A DNA stretch of 23,555 nucleotides from Zhengella sp041738295 (GCA_041738295.1 JBGSQC010000020.1:1-23555); one strand, 5' to 3'; counted from the first letter of the stretch, positions 7,436-14,916 are shown. The notes: a model not told the origin generated them from the letters alone. Made by a program: numbers and translations.

Positions 7436-8140
7436 TCACACGCTCCGCATCAGGCCGCCATCGACCTTCAGGCTCTGGCCGGTGATGTAGGCTGCCCCAT
7501 CGGAAACGAGGAAGCCGATGGTGGCGGCGATCTCGTCTGCCGAGCCATAGCGCTGCATCGGCACGGAAACGCGCCGCGCATCGGTCTCAGGCAGGCTGTC
7601 GATCCAGCCGGGCAGCACATTGTTCATGCGCACATTGTGGGCGGCATGCTGGTCGGCAAAGAGCTTGGTGAAGGCGGCAAGGCCGGCGCGCGCCACGGCC
7701 GATGTCGGGAACATGGACGAGGGTTCGCCCACCCAGGCGGTGGAAATGTTGACGATGGCACCGGACTTCTGCGCCACCATGACCGGGGCGACAAGGCGGA
7801 CGGCCCGCACCACATTCATGAAATAGATGTCGTAGCCGCGATGCCAGTCCTCGTCGGTGATTTCCAGCAGCGGTCCCTTCGGACCGTGGCCGGCGCCATT
7901 CACCAGCGCGTCAATGCGGCCATGGCGCTGCATGGCCAGATCGACAAAGCGCTTCAGGTCGTCATTGACAAGGTTGGAGCCGGTGAAACCGAAACCGCCC
8001 AGTTCGTTGCCCAGCGCCTCGCCCTTGCCGGACGACGACATGACGCCCACCGTGTAACCGTCTGCGGCCAGCTTGCGCGCCGCAGACGCGCCCATGCCCG
8101 AACCGCCACCAATGATGAGGGCCACTTTGTTTCCGGTCAT
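7436..8140 (-). CDS. SDR-family oxidoreductase with degenerate catalytic Tyr/Lys
   Basis: A 234-residue classical-length short-chain dehydrogenase/reductase. The dinucleotide-binding Gly-rich loop 'GGGSGMG' (11-17), 'VNGAG' (80-84, the NNAG position) and Ser133 ('NISTAW') are present. Where the family has YxxxK, this protein reads SAVAR (147-151), so the catalytic Tyr is Ser and the Lys is Arg. The C terminus 'YITGQSLKVDGG' is typical of FabG-like SDRs. I recall other SDR homologues with similar 'FPTSAV.RAG' sequences, so this may be a real subfamily. It may bind NAD(P)H without ordinary alcohol/ketone chemistry. Its ATG overlaps the upstream stop as ATGA, implying coupled translation with the PaiB-like gene. 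Substrate unknown. Confidence 0.88.
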   Translation of the reverse strand: MTGNKVALIIGGGSGMGASAARKLAADGYTVGVMSSSGKGEALGNELGGFGFTGSNLVNDDLKRFVDLAMQRHGRIDALVNGAGHGPKGPLLEITDEDWHRGYDIYFMNVVRAVRLVAPVMVAQKSGAIVNISTAWVGEPSSMFPTSAVARAGLAAFTKLFADQHAAHNVRMNNVLPGWIDSLPETDARRVSVPMQRYGSADEIAATIGFLVSDGAAYITGQSLKVDGGLMRSV

Positions 8141-8781
8141 GATCCGTCTCCCTTGTTCGTTGCGCCCCCAGCGGCGACCATGGCCGCCATGGCAGCATGC
8201 CCCGCCCCGGACAGACCCGATACCACGCCAGCCCGATCAGCCTCGCTGCGGTTCTGGCTGACCTTCCATTTGCCGGTGATATCCGTCACTTCGATGCTGA
8301 CGCCCACGATGCCGCGCATCTGGACCTCAATGAAGCGCTCCGGCGCATCGGCAACCTGCCACGGCTCACGGCGATCGCTTTCCTGAGTTTCCGTGACGGC
8401 AGTGACCTGCGGCAACAGCCATTCAGGCGCTTCGTGGACCTGTGCGACGCCGCGCGCCTGCACCATGGCATAGTTCCAGGTTGGCACCACCTTGCCATGC
8501 TCCTGTTTCGACGCATACCAGGAGGGCGTGACGTAGGCCTCCTCCCCCTGGAAGACGATGAGCACCCGTGCGCCATCGCGGATGTGTTTCCACTGCGGGT
8601 TGGCACGCGCCACATGCGCCTTCAGAACGGGGCTGTCACCCGTTTCCTCCAGCAGGAACGGCACCGGGTTGGCGAGGACATCCTCTGCCGATGACGAGAC
8701 AAGAAGCCCCAGCGGATGGGCGCGGATGAGTGCCTTCAGGGTGTCCGGGTCGGTCTCGGCGAAATGCGCGGGCAGATACAT
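8137..8781 (-). CDS. FMN-binding PaiB-family protein (putative negative transcriptional regulator)
   Basis: A 214-residue protein with the PaiB/FMN-binding 2 pattern: opening 'MYLPAHFAETD', then 'HPLGLLVSS', 'HVARANPQW', 'YVTPSWYASK', 'VPTWNYAMVQARG' and, late, 'GKWKVSQNR...DRAGVVSGL'. The fold is a split beta-barrel flavin-binding domain. Bacillus subtilis PaiB is named as a repressor of protease and sporulation genes, but the family's biochemical role is poorly known and some members may be flavin- or heme-binding enzymes. The last 20 residues are Ala/Gly-rich. It starts 6 bases after the aroA stop with GGGAGGG about 10 bases before its ATG, and its stop overlaps the SDR start (ATGA). The operon position suggests joint expression with shikimate and nucleotide genes. 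Confidence 0.88.
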   Translation of the reverse strand: MYLPAHFAETDPDTLKALIRAHPLGLLVSSSAEDVLANPVPFLLEETGDSPVLKAHVARANPQWKHIRDGARVLIVFQGEEAYVTPSWYASKQEHGKVVPTWNYAMVQARGVAQVHEAPEWLLPQVTAVTETQESDRREPWQVADAPERFIEVQMRGIVGVSIEVTDITGKWKVSQNRSEADRAGVVSGLSGAGHAAMAAMVAAGGATNKGDGS

Positions 8782-8787
8782 GGTCGG

Positions 8788-10134
8788 TCAGCCCTCCCGG
8801 TCGAGCCTGGCGCCCAGTCCGCCCATCAGGTCAAAGAATTCCGGAAACGAGGTGGCGATCATCGTGGCATCGTCGACTGTGACCGGCTTTTGAGACGCCA
8901 GCCCCATGACGAGGAAGCTCATGGCGATGCGGTGGTCGAGATGGGTGGCAACGGTTCCGCCGCCAAGGCCCTTGCCGTCCGGTCGGCCGCGCACGCGCAG
9001 CCAGTCCTCGCCCTCGTCGCAATCCACGCCATTGATTTTCAGGCCGGTGGCGACGGCGGCGAGGCGGTCGCTCTCCTTGACGCGCAATTCCTCCAGTCCT
9101 TCCATCACCGTCTCGCCACGGGCGAAGGAGGCGGCGACGGCCAGCACCGGATACTCGTCAATCATCGACGGCGCGCGCTCCGGCGGAACGGTGACGCCCT
9201 TGAGGTCTGAGGCGCGCACCCGAAGGTCCGCAACATCCTCGCCACCGGCATCGCGCCAGTTGATGATGTCGATCTTTCCGCCCATCTCCTGCAGCGTGGT
9301 GATGATGCCGGTGCGTGTCGGGTTCATCAGCACGTTTTCGATGATAATGTCGGATCCCGGAACGATGAGGGCTGCGACCAGCGGGAAGGCCGCCGACGAC
9401 GGATCACCCGGAACGTCGATCACCCTGCCCTTCAGCTCCGACTGGCCCTGCAGGCGGATGGTGCGCACGCCCTGCGCATCGGTCTCGACGGAAAGCGAAG
9501 CGCCAAAGCCTGCCAGCATCTTCTCGGTATGATCGCGCGTCATCACCGGTTCGATGACCGTGATAATGCCCGGCGTGTTGAGGCCGGCCAGCAGCACGGC
9601 GGACTTCACCTGGGCTGACGCCATCGGCACCCGGTAGGTGATCGGGGCCGGATCCTTGGGTCCACGCAGCGTCACCGGCAGGCGGTCGCCCTCCTGCGCG
9701 GTTACCTGCACGCCCATTTCGCGCAAAGGATTGAGCACGCGGCCCATCGGGCGGCGCGACAGCGAGGCATCGCCGATGAAAGTGGTTTCCATGTCATAGA
9801 CGCCGGCCAGGCCCATGGTCAGGCGGCAACCGGTGCCGGCATTGCCGAAATCAAGCGGGGCTTGCGGCTGCAACAGCGCGCCATTGCCGGTGCCGTTGAT
9901 GATCCAGGTTTCACCATCCTTGATGATGCTGGCACCCATGGCGGTCATGGCGCGGCCGGTTGCCAGCACATCCTCGCCTTCCAGCAAGCCGGTGATGCGG
10001 GTCTCACCGGAGGCCAGGCCACCAAACATGAAGGATCGGTGCGAGATGGACTTGTCGCCCGGCACCCGCACGCGGCCCGAAAGCGCAGGACTTGAAGAGG
10101 CAGAAGCGGGGCGGGGAGTGGCAGCGTGCGACAT
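8788..10134 (-). CDS. aroA: 3-phosphoshikimate 1-carboxyvinyltransferase (EPSP synthase, class II)
   Basis: A 448-residue EPSP synthase that condenses shikimate-3-phosphate with phosphoenolpyruvate on the way to chorismate and aromatic amino acids. It is close to the class II enzymes of rhizobia: 'PGDKSISHRSFMFGGLASGE' (25-44, with Lys28), 'LDFGNAGTGCRLTMG' (94-108) and 'EELRVKESDR' are recognisable. Residue 100 is Gly, whereas Agrobacterium CP4 EPSPS, from memory of its sequence, has Ala at the same number. The longer frame starting at 10242 is rejected because homologues begin 'MSH', as here at 10134. The Shine-Dalgarno is not obvious. It heads the run aroA, PaiB-like, SDR, cmk, rpsA and is divergent from the FYDLN_acid gene. 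Confidence 0.96.
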   Translation of the reverse strand: MSHAATPRPASASSSPALSGRVRVPGDKSISHRSFMFGGLASGETRITGLLEGEDVLATGRAMTAMGASIIKDGETWIINGTGNGALLQPQAPLDFGNAGTGCRLTMGLAGVYDMETTFIGDASLSRRPMGRVLNPLREMGVQVTAQEGDRLPVTLRGPKDPAPITYRVPMASAQVKSAVLLAGLNTPGIITVIEPVMTRDHTEKMLAGFGASLSVETDAQGVRTIRLQGQSELKGRVIDVPGDPSSAAFPLVAALIVPGSDIIIENVLMNPTRTGIITTLQEMGGKIDIINWRDAGGEDVADLRVRASDLKGVTVPPERAPSMIDEYPVLAVAASFARGETVMEGLEELRVKESDRLAAVATGLKINGVDCDEGEDWLRVRGRPDGKGLGGGTVATHLDHRIAMSFLVMGLASQKPVTVDDATMIATSFPEFFDLMGGLGARLDREG

Positions 10135-10446
10135 GATGGAAAAGGTCCGTCGGAGGAATCGGGTCAAGGCCGGCACTGGCGCCGCGCCAACCGGATTGGG
10201 CCGGTCTGGCAGGCAGGCAGGTGCACGGCGCGTCTCTAACATTTCGCGGTTGCCGGGTCACGCCGCTTTTGCTTGTGGAAAAGGCTGCACTCTCCACGCT
10301 GTCCGACGCGGTATTTAGGCTTTGACAGGATAAACGCTTGACGCTATGCGATCCCACTTTCAGATAACCGGACAAGACCCCGCGCGTCCCGCGGGAACGG
10401 GTCATTCGGAGCGTGTTGCCGCTCCTTCAATCAACGAGGACAAGCC
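10135..10446. other. 312-base divergent intergenic region (aroA / FYDLN_acid)
   Basis: No gene is supported here. The aroA-side 108 bases are an in-frame N-terminal extension that family comparison rejects. The right half holds a candidate plus-strand promoter (10322-10350) and the GAGGA Shine-Dalgarno of the next gene (10436-10440). A minus-strand promoter for aroA must be present, but I cannot pick a convincing one by eye. The palindrome CCCGCGGG occurs at 10389-10396 and has no clear role. Confidence 0.6.
10322..10350 (+). promoter_or_regulatory. Candidate sigma70 promoter for the FYDLN_acid gene
   Basis: A perfect -35 box TTGACA (10322-10327) is followed after 17 bases by TATGCG (10345-10350) as a weak -10. 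It would give a leader of about 90 bases. A second TTGACG at 10338 overlaps it. Assigned by consensus and position only. Confidence 0.4.
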
Positions 10447-10866
10447 GTGGCTAAATCTGAACTTGGCACAAAGCGCGTCTGCCCCGAGACGGGCCGCAAA
10501 TTCTACGACCTGAACAAGGATCCCATCGTTTCGCCCTATACCGGCGTGTCCTATCCGCTTTCCTACTTCCAGGAGAAGGTCTCCGCCATCAAGGCACGAC
10601 AGGAAGAAGAACAAGAAGAGAAGGAAGTGGACGACGAGGACGAGATCGAGGTCGATGTCGTCTCGCTCGAGGAAGTCGAAGAGGATGACACAACCGGCGG
10701 CGCCAAGGGTGTGGCAGCTCCGGCCGACGATCTGGCTGAGGATGACGAGGATATCGACCTCGGAGACGAGGACGACGATCCGTTCCTGGCTGATGCCGAG
10801 GAAGACGAGGACGAGGATGATGTCACCGGTATCATCGGCGTCGGCGGCAAGGACGACGAAGACTGA
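10447..10866 (+). CDS. FYDLN_acid family protein (TIGR02300), function unknown
   Basis: A 139-residue protein with two parts. Residues 1-55 are well conserved: 'LGTKRVCPETGRKFYDLNKD' (6-25) gives the family its name, followed by 'PIVSPYTG'. Only one Cys is present, so a zinc ribbon is not obvious. From about residue 56 the chain is almost all Asp and Glu with small linkers, ending 'GGKDDED', so it is very acidic and probably disordered. The start is GTG, supported by GAGGA 6 bases ahead. The family is restricted to alphaproteobacteria as far as I recall, and its position divergent from aroA and before tRNA-Ala is typical. The acidic tail could mimic nucleic acid or chaperone basic proteins, but that is speculation. 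Confidence 0.9.
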   Translation: MAKSELGTKRVCPETGRKFYDLNKDPIVSPYTGVSYPLSYFQEKVSAIKARQEEEQEEKEVDDEDEIEVDVVSLEEVEEDDTTGGAKGVAAPADDLAEDDEDIDLGDEDDDPFLADAEEDEDEDDVTGIIGVGGKDDED

Positions 10867-10875
10867 TCACGGCGA

Positions 10876-10904
10876 CCGGGCGCTGCCGCATGGGCCGCGC
10901 CCGG
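10876..10904 (+). terminator. Possible weak terminator after the FYDLN_acid gene
   Basis: An 8-bp stem, CCGGGCGC (10876-10883) and GCGCCCGG (10897-10904), with a 13-base loop, begins 10 bases after the stop. The tract that follows is A-rich rather than T-rich, so it may be only a 3' mRNA hairpin. A second smaller hairpin, GGGCTT/AAGCCC, lies at 10953-10970. Confidence 0.3.
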
Positions 10905-11027
10905 ACCAACAAAAATCGGCAAGTCAGGCGAAAGCCTCTTGATCTTGCCGCAGGGCTTGTTTAGAAGCCCGCCAACGAGTTCACGACCTTGTCGCGGACC
11001 CGTCCCAAGGCCCTAGCGGCCTGACGT

Positions 11028-11103
11028 GGGGCCATAGCTCAGCTGGGAGAGCGCCTGCATGGCATGCAGGAGGTCAGCGGTTCGATCCCGCTTGGCTCCA
11101 CCA
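11028..11103 (+). tRNA. tRNA-Ala (anticodon GGC)
   Basis: 76 bases fold as a full cloverleaf. The acceptor arm is GGGGCCA paired with TGGCTCC (one G-U), the D arm is GCTC/GAGC, and the anticodon stem CCTGC/GCAGG encloses the loop ATGGCAT, giving anticodon GGC (11061-11063) for GCC/GCU alanine codons. The T arm AGCGG/CCGCT carries the TTCGATC loop. The discriminator is A and CCA is encoded in the gene. It stands alone, 161 bases after the FYDLN_acid stop. Confidence 0.97.
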
Positions 11104-11361
11104 TTTCTTCCTCCCAGCCTCCGATCCCTGGATGATGTTTTCCCGGTTTCTCACGTACACGCGCTTCTTCCATCAGAATTGACTTGTCCGTTTGCGTCAC
11201 CACGTCGCACCAAGGACTGCCCGTGGCGGAACCAGGCGCGAGAGAAAAGTCGTGATCGGCAAGGTTTGTTCCCGGTTGCGGGCCTTCCCGGCATGTGCCA
11301 AATGGCGCAACCAGCATGACGGCCAAGACCGGACACTCTTCAAACCGTAGGACGAATTTCC

Positions 11362-12216
11362 ATGAGCGAACGCCCCTTTGTGGTGAACCTGAGTTGCGAA
11401 GACGGGCCCGGCATCGTGGCCGCCGTGACAACCGAGCTGGCGGGTTTCGGTGCCAACATTGCTGAATCAAACCAGTTCTGGGACCGCCAGACCAACCGCT
11501 TCTTCATGCGCATTGCCTTCAATGCGCCCGACGGCGTGGGACGCGATGACATCGAGCGCAATCTGCAGCCGGTCGTCACGCGCTTCGAGATGAAGGTGGC
11601 GCTGACCGACCGCTCGCGCAAGCCGCGGCTGCTGATCATGGTGTCGAAATTCGACCATGCGTTGCTCCATCTGCTTTACCAGATCCGGGTGGGCTGGCTG
11701 GATGCCGAAGTGGTGGCAATCGTTTCCAACCACGAGGATTCGCGCTCCACGGCTGAAATGGCCGGCATTCCCTTCCATTGCTGGAAGGTGACCAAGGACA
11801 ACAAGGACGAGCAGGAAGCCAAGCTGCTGGACCTCGTGCGTTCCAGCGGGGCGGATCTGGTGGTGCTGGCGCGCTACATGCAGGTGCTGTCGGACCGCAT
11901 GTCAAACCGGCTGTTCGGCAAGGTCATCAACATCCACCATTCCTTCCTGCCGAGCTTCAAGGGCGCCAAGCCCTATCACCAGGCGCATCAGCGCGGTGTG
12001 AAACTGATCGGCGCGACCGCCCATTACGTGACGCCGGAACTGGATGAAGGCCCGATCATCGAACAGGAAACCGAGCGCGTGACGCATGCGATGAGCGCAG
12101 ATGATTTTGTCGCCACGGGCCGCGACATCGAGAGCCGGGTGCTGGCGCGCGCCGTCAAGATGCATCTGGAAAACCGCGTGATGCTCAACGGTCACAAGAC
12201 CGTCGTCTTCGGCTGA
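11362..12216 (+). CDS. purU: Formyltetrahydrofolate deformylase
   Basis: A 284-residue protein with an N-terminal ACT domain (about 5-80) and a C-terminal formyltransferase-fold catalytic domain (about 88-265). The catalytic triad of the fold is visible: Asn190 and His192 in 'NIHHSFLPSF' and Asp228 in 'ELDEGPII'. It hydrolyses 10-formyl-THF to formate and THF, balancing the one-carbon pool and, in E. coli, feeding formate to PurT. The start has AGGAC 8 bases ahead. The 258 bases between tRNA-Ala and purU show no gene and presumably hold its promoter. A strong terminator follows, shared with the convergent cpdB gene. Confidence 0.95.
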   Translation: MSERPFVVNLSCEDGPGIVAAVTTELAGFGANIAESNQFWDRQTNRFFMRIAFNAPDGVGRDDIERNLQPVVTRFEMKVALTDRSRKPRLLIMVSKFDHALLHLLYQIRVGWLDAEVVAIVSNHEDSRSTAEMAGIPFHCWKVTKDNKDEQEAKLLDLVRSSGADLVVLARYMQVLSDRMSNRLFGKVINIHHSFLPSFKGAKPYHQAHQRGVKLIGATAHYVTPELDEGPIIEQETERVTHAMSADDFVATGRDIESRVLARAVKMHLENRVMLNGHKTVVFG

Positions 12217-12241
12217 CCAGTCTCGGAATGACGTCACATTG

Positions 12242-12275
12242 AAAAGGCCCGGCGGATCGCTCCGCCGGGCCTTTT
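12242..12275. terminator. Bidirectional terminator between purU and cpdB
   Basis: A 15-bp perfect stem, AAAAGGCCCGGCGGA (12242-12256) and TCCGCCGGGCCTTTT (12261-12275), with a 4-base TCGC loop. Four T residues end the stem on either strand, so it should stop both convergent transcripts. Confidence 0.92.
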
Positions 12276-12299
12276 CATTTTCAAGCCGGGATCAGCCGG

Positions 12300-14276
12300 T
12301 TACAGCGTGATGCGGAAGCGGGCAAAGCCGTTTTCGCCGTCGCCGGCTTCCTCGATCTTCACGCCCTTGACGTCTGCCATGTAGGCCTTGCCCTTGGGGC
12401 CGATGTCAAAAACGACACTGGCACCGGCAACTGGCGCAAAGGTCCAGTTGGCATCGGCTGACGGGTTGATGGTGCCCTGATCGACGATGTAGCGCACGAT
12501 GACATCGCGGTTTGTATCCGGCGCGACAAGGATGACGGCCTTCTCGGTGATGCCGGGGAAATTGCCGCCACCACCGGCACGGTAGTTGTTGGTGGCGACC
12601 ACGAATTTCTGCGCAGGATCGACCGGCTTTCCGTCAAACATCAGGTCAATGATGCGGCTTGACCCGGCATTGGCGACCTCGCCCTTGCCGGTATATTTTG
12701 CCGGCTTCGAAAGATCGATCTTGTAGGTCACCCCGTCGATCACATCAAAGTTGAAGGACGGGAACTCCGGATTGATCAGTGGCTGGTCGGCCTTTTCCGG
12801 TTCGACGGTGTTGAAGATACCGGCCGACATTTCCAGCCATTCCTTGACCGTTGCCCCGTCGATCAGCACGGCGCGCACCGTGTTGGGATAGAGGTAAAGG
12901 TCGGCGACGTTCTTGATGGCGACCGCACCGGCTGGGACATCAGTGTAATAGTCCGGACCGCCACGGCCACCTGCCTTGAAAGGAGCGGCTGCCGAGAGAA
13001 CCGGAACATCCTTGTGTTCTCCGTCCTTCAGCAGGTCCTTCACATACCAGGTCTGGGCATTGGAAACGATCTGCACCGACGGATCATCGGCAACAAGCGC
13101 AAAATAGGAATAGAGCGGCGCAGACGTCTTGCCGACCGGCGTGCGGACATAGGCGAGCGTCGCATCGTGCTCTTCCTTGACCACGGCTTCCACGGCGGCG
13201 GTGCTTGCGACCAGCGGGTTGACCTTGCGATCCACGCGCTCGGAGATCGGGCGGGTCTCAACGGTGGAATCTATGACTTTCCACGTATTGCCGTCGCGCT
13301 CGATCAAGAGGTCGATCAGGCCCATATGCGACCCCCAGAAGCCGGCCTGCACGGCAGGCTTGCCAAACAGCGTACCCTTTTCAGCGTCAACGCCTTCGAG
13401 ACCCATGAAAGGCTTGCCGGGGAAGACCAGATGCTGGTGACCGGTGAAGATGGCGTCGATCCCCTCGATCTGGCCGAGGAAAAGCGAAGCGTTTTCCATC
13501 ATCTCGGTCTTCTTGGCGTCAATGCCGGAATGCGACAGGGCAATGACGATGTCGGCGCCCTCCTCCTTCATCTGCGGCACCCAGGCGGCAGCGGCTTCGA
13601 CGATGTCGCGGGTGATGACGTTTCCGGTCAGGTGGCGGGCATCCCAGACCATGATCTGCGGCGGCACGAAGCCGATCACGCCGACGCGCACCTTGTGCTC
13701 CTTGCCTTCACCATCCTTCAGCATGCGGTCGAGAATGACATAGGGTTTGAAGTAGAGATCATCGGCGCGCGGGCTGGCGGCCAGAGTCGTGCCCTTGACA
13801 AGGTTGGCGCAAACCAGCGGATAGGTGGCGCCGGCATTGACCTTGTCCATGAAGGAGAGGCCGTAATTGAATTCGTGGTTGCCGAGCGTGCCGCAATCAT
13901 AACCCAGCGAATTCATCGCCTTGATGACGGGATGCATGTCGCCGTCCTTCATGCCGCGCTCATAGGCAATCCAGTCCCCCATCGGGTTGCCCTGAAGATA
14001 ATCGCCATTGTCGACGAGCATTGAATTGCCGGCTTCCTTCCGGAAATTCTCGATCAGCGTGGCGGTGCGCGCCAGTCCCATCGTGTCGTTCGGCTTGTCG
14101 GAATAATAGTCGTAGGGCATCACCGTCACATGGATGTCGGTGGTTTCCATGATGCGCAGATGCACCTGGTTGCCGGCGGCGCGCGCGGCGAAGGGATGCA
14201 GCATCACGAGTGTGCCCGCAGCAGCGGACCCGGCAAGGAAGGAACGGCGGGAAAGGGATTGCGAACGCAAATTCAT
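12300..14276 (-). CDS. cpdB: Tat-exported 2',3'-cyclic-nucleotide 2'-phosphodiesterase/3'-nucleotidase
   Basis: A 658-residue periplasmic metallophosphoesterase of the usual CpdB length. It begins with a twin-arginine signal ('SRRSFLAG', Arg10-Arg11, then a hydrophobic stretch ending 'ARAA' near 34). The calcineurin-like domain has the metal motifs 'TTDIHV' (Asp47, His49), 'VDNGDYLQGN' (Asp89, Asp92), 'GNHEF' (Asn133, His134) and 'GHQHL'. The C-terminal 5'-nucleotidase domain has 'NNYRAGGGGNFPG'. It hydrolyses 2',3'-cyclic nucleotides and 3'-nucleotides to nucleosides and phosphate for scavenging. ATG 14276 is chosen over ATG 14291 because GAGGAG lies 7 bases before it. Tat export implies folding and metal loading in the cytoplasm. 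5'-nucleotidase activity cannot be excluded. Confidence 0.93.
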   Translation of the reverse strand: MNLRSQSLSRRSFLAGSAAAGTLVMLHPFAARAAGNQVHLRIMETTDIHVTVMPYDYYSDKPNDTMGLARTATLIENFRKEAGNSMLVDNGDYLQGNPMGDWIAYERGMKDGDMHPVIKAMNSLGYDCGTLGNHEFNYGLSFMDKVNAGATYPLVCANLVKGTTLAASPRADDLYFKPYVILDRMLKDGEGKEHKVRVGVIGFVPPQIMVWDARHLTGNVITRDIVEAAAAWVPQMKEEGADIVIALSHSGIDAKKTEMMENASLFLGQIEGIDAIFTGHQHLVFPGKPFMGLEGVDAEKGTLFGKPAVQAGFWGSHMGLIDLLIERDGNTWKVIDSTVETRPISERVDRKVNPLVASTAAVEAVVKEEHDATLAYVRTPVGKTSAPLYSYFALVADDPSVQIVSNAQTWYVKDLLKDGEHKDVPVLSAAAPFKAGGRGGPDYYTDVPAGAVAIKNVADLYLYPNTVRAVLIDGATVKEWLEMSAGIFNTVEPEKADQPLINPEFPSFNFDVIDGVTYKIDLSKPAKYTGKGEVANAGSSRIIDLMFDGKPVDPAQKFVVATNNYRAGGGGNFPGITEKAVILVAPDTNRDVIVRYIVDQGTINPSADANWTFAPVAGASVVFDIGPKGKAYMADVKGVKIEEAGDGENGFARFRITL

Positions 14277-14419
14277 GATCGGACTCCTCAAGTGGCGGAT
14301 AGGACAGAGAGAACCTTAGGGCTCATGCTTACGGCCTTTGCAGCATGATCCCGGTTTGACTGTCAGTCCAGCAGCAATTGATGACGCGCCGATGACCGCT
14401 TGATTTGCCGGAAAACAGA

Positions 14420-14453
14420 AAGCCGCCGCGGTCATTCCTGCCCGCGGCGGCTT
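14420..14453 (-). terminator. Terminator after the small secreted protein gene
   Basis: A 12-bp perfect stem, AAGCCGCCGCGG (14420-14431) and CCGCGGCGGCTT (14442-14453), with a 10-base loop. On the minus strand it runs into CTTTCTGTTTT. It separates this gene from cpdB, which therefore likely has its own promoter in 14277-14419. Confidence 0.85.
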
Positions 14454-14469
14454 ACCGATAGAGACCGGA

Positions 14470-14730
14470 TTACTTGCCGGTGTAGAGGTCGAACTTGTCG
14501 ACAGTCGGGCCATACTCGAGAGCCGGCTGGTTGGCATCGTCGGAGGCGTCCGCCGCAGGAGCGGTCGTACGGATGGAGGCCGTGGTGTTCATATCGACAC
14601 CTTCAGCCGGCATCATCACGGAACCGGAAGTGCCGGCGTTGACAGACTGGGGCGAATTGGCAGGCTCCATGGCGAAGGCGCTGGTGGCGAAAGCTGCGGA
14701 GGCGATGGCGGCGAGAATGATCTTGTTCAT
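14470..14730 (-). CDS. Small secreted protein of unknown function (86 aa)
   Basis: The 86-residue product starts with a clear Sec signal peptide ('MNKIILAAIASAAFATSAFA', cleavage probably after Ala20). The mature part, about 66 residues, is Ala/Ser/Thr/Asp-rich, has no Cys and ends 'YGPTVDKFDLYTGK'. AAGGA lies 7 bases before ATG, and a strong terminator follows, so the gene is monocistronic and looks real. It recalls the short periplasmic proteins annotated as DUF680-like in Mesorhizobium, but I cannot confirm the family. No function can be assigned. Confidence 0.75.
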   Translation of the reverse strand: MNKIILAAIASAAFATSAFAMEPANSPQSVNAGTSGSVMMPAEGVDMNTTASIRTTAPAADASDDANQPALEYGPTVDKFDLYTGK

Positions 14731-14838
14731 GATGTCGTCCTTTCAGATTGTTTCCTGGTCATGTGCCGGCTTCGGCAATGGCAGACCGGCATCGGCGCCG
14801 GTTGCAGGGATAACGAGGGCTCGGACAGGAAAGTTTCA

Positions 14839-14864
14839 CGTGATCCGGTCAACTGATGATCACG
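14839..14864. promoter_or_regulatory. Inverted repeat upstream of the small secreted protein and arsR
   Basis: Arms CGTGATC (14839-14845) and GATCACG (14858-14864) are perfect, with a 12-base spacer. They lie 109 bases upstream of the small secreted gene's start and about 50 bases before the arsR -35 box. The site could be an operator for the minus-strand gene. Nothing else supports it. Confidence 0.25.
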
Positions 14865-14916
14865 GTTTCGTCATCAGCAACCGGCATCCGCGCCGTTGAG
14901 GCCCATCAAATCCCGC

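Noticed and set aside
7379..8386. 335-residue plus-strand frame
   Set aside because: Antisense shadow across cmk, the SDR and the PaiB-like gene, all of which have clear motifs.
10135..10242. N-terminal 36-residue extension of aroA
   Set aside because: Homologues begin with MSH at 10134 and no ribosome site precedes 10242; the region is the divergent promoter zone.
10563..10922. Ser-rich 119-residue minus-strand frame
   Set aside because: It is the mirror of the Asp/Glu codon run in the FYDLN_acid gene, not a real Ser-repeat protein.
11039..11470. 143-residue minus-strand frame ending 'GIEPLTSCMPCRRSP'
   Set aside because: This ending is the well-known spurious translation across an antisense tRNA gene; the frame covers tRNA-Ala and the start of purU.
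13014..14024. 336-residue plus-strand frame
   Set aside because: Antisense to the cpdB catalytic domains, which carry the real metal-binding motifs.
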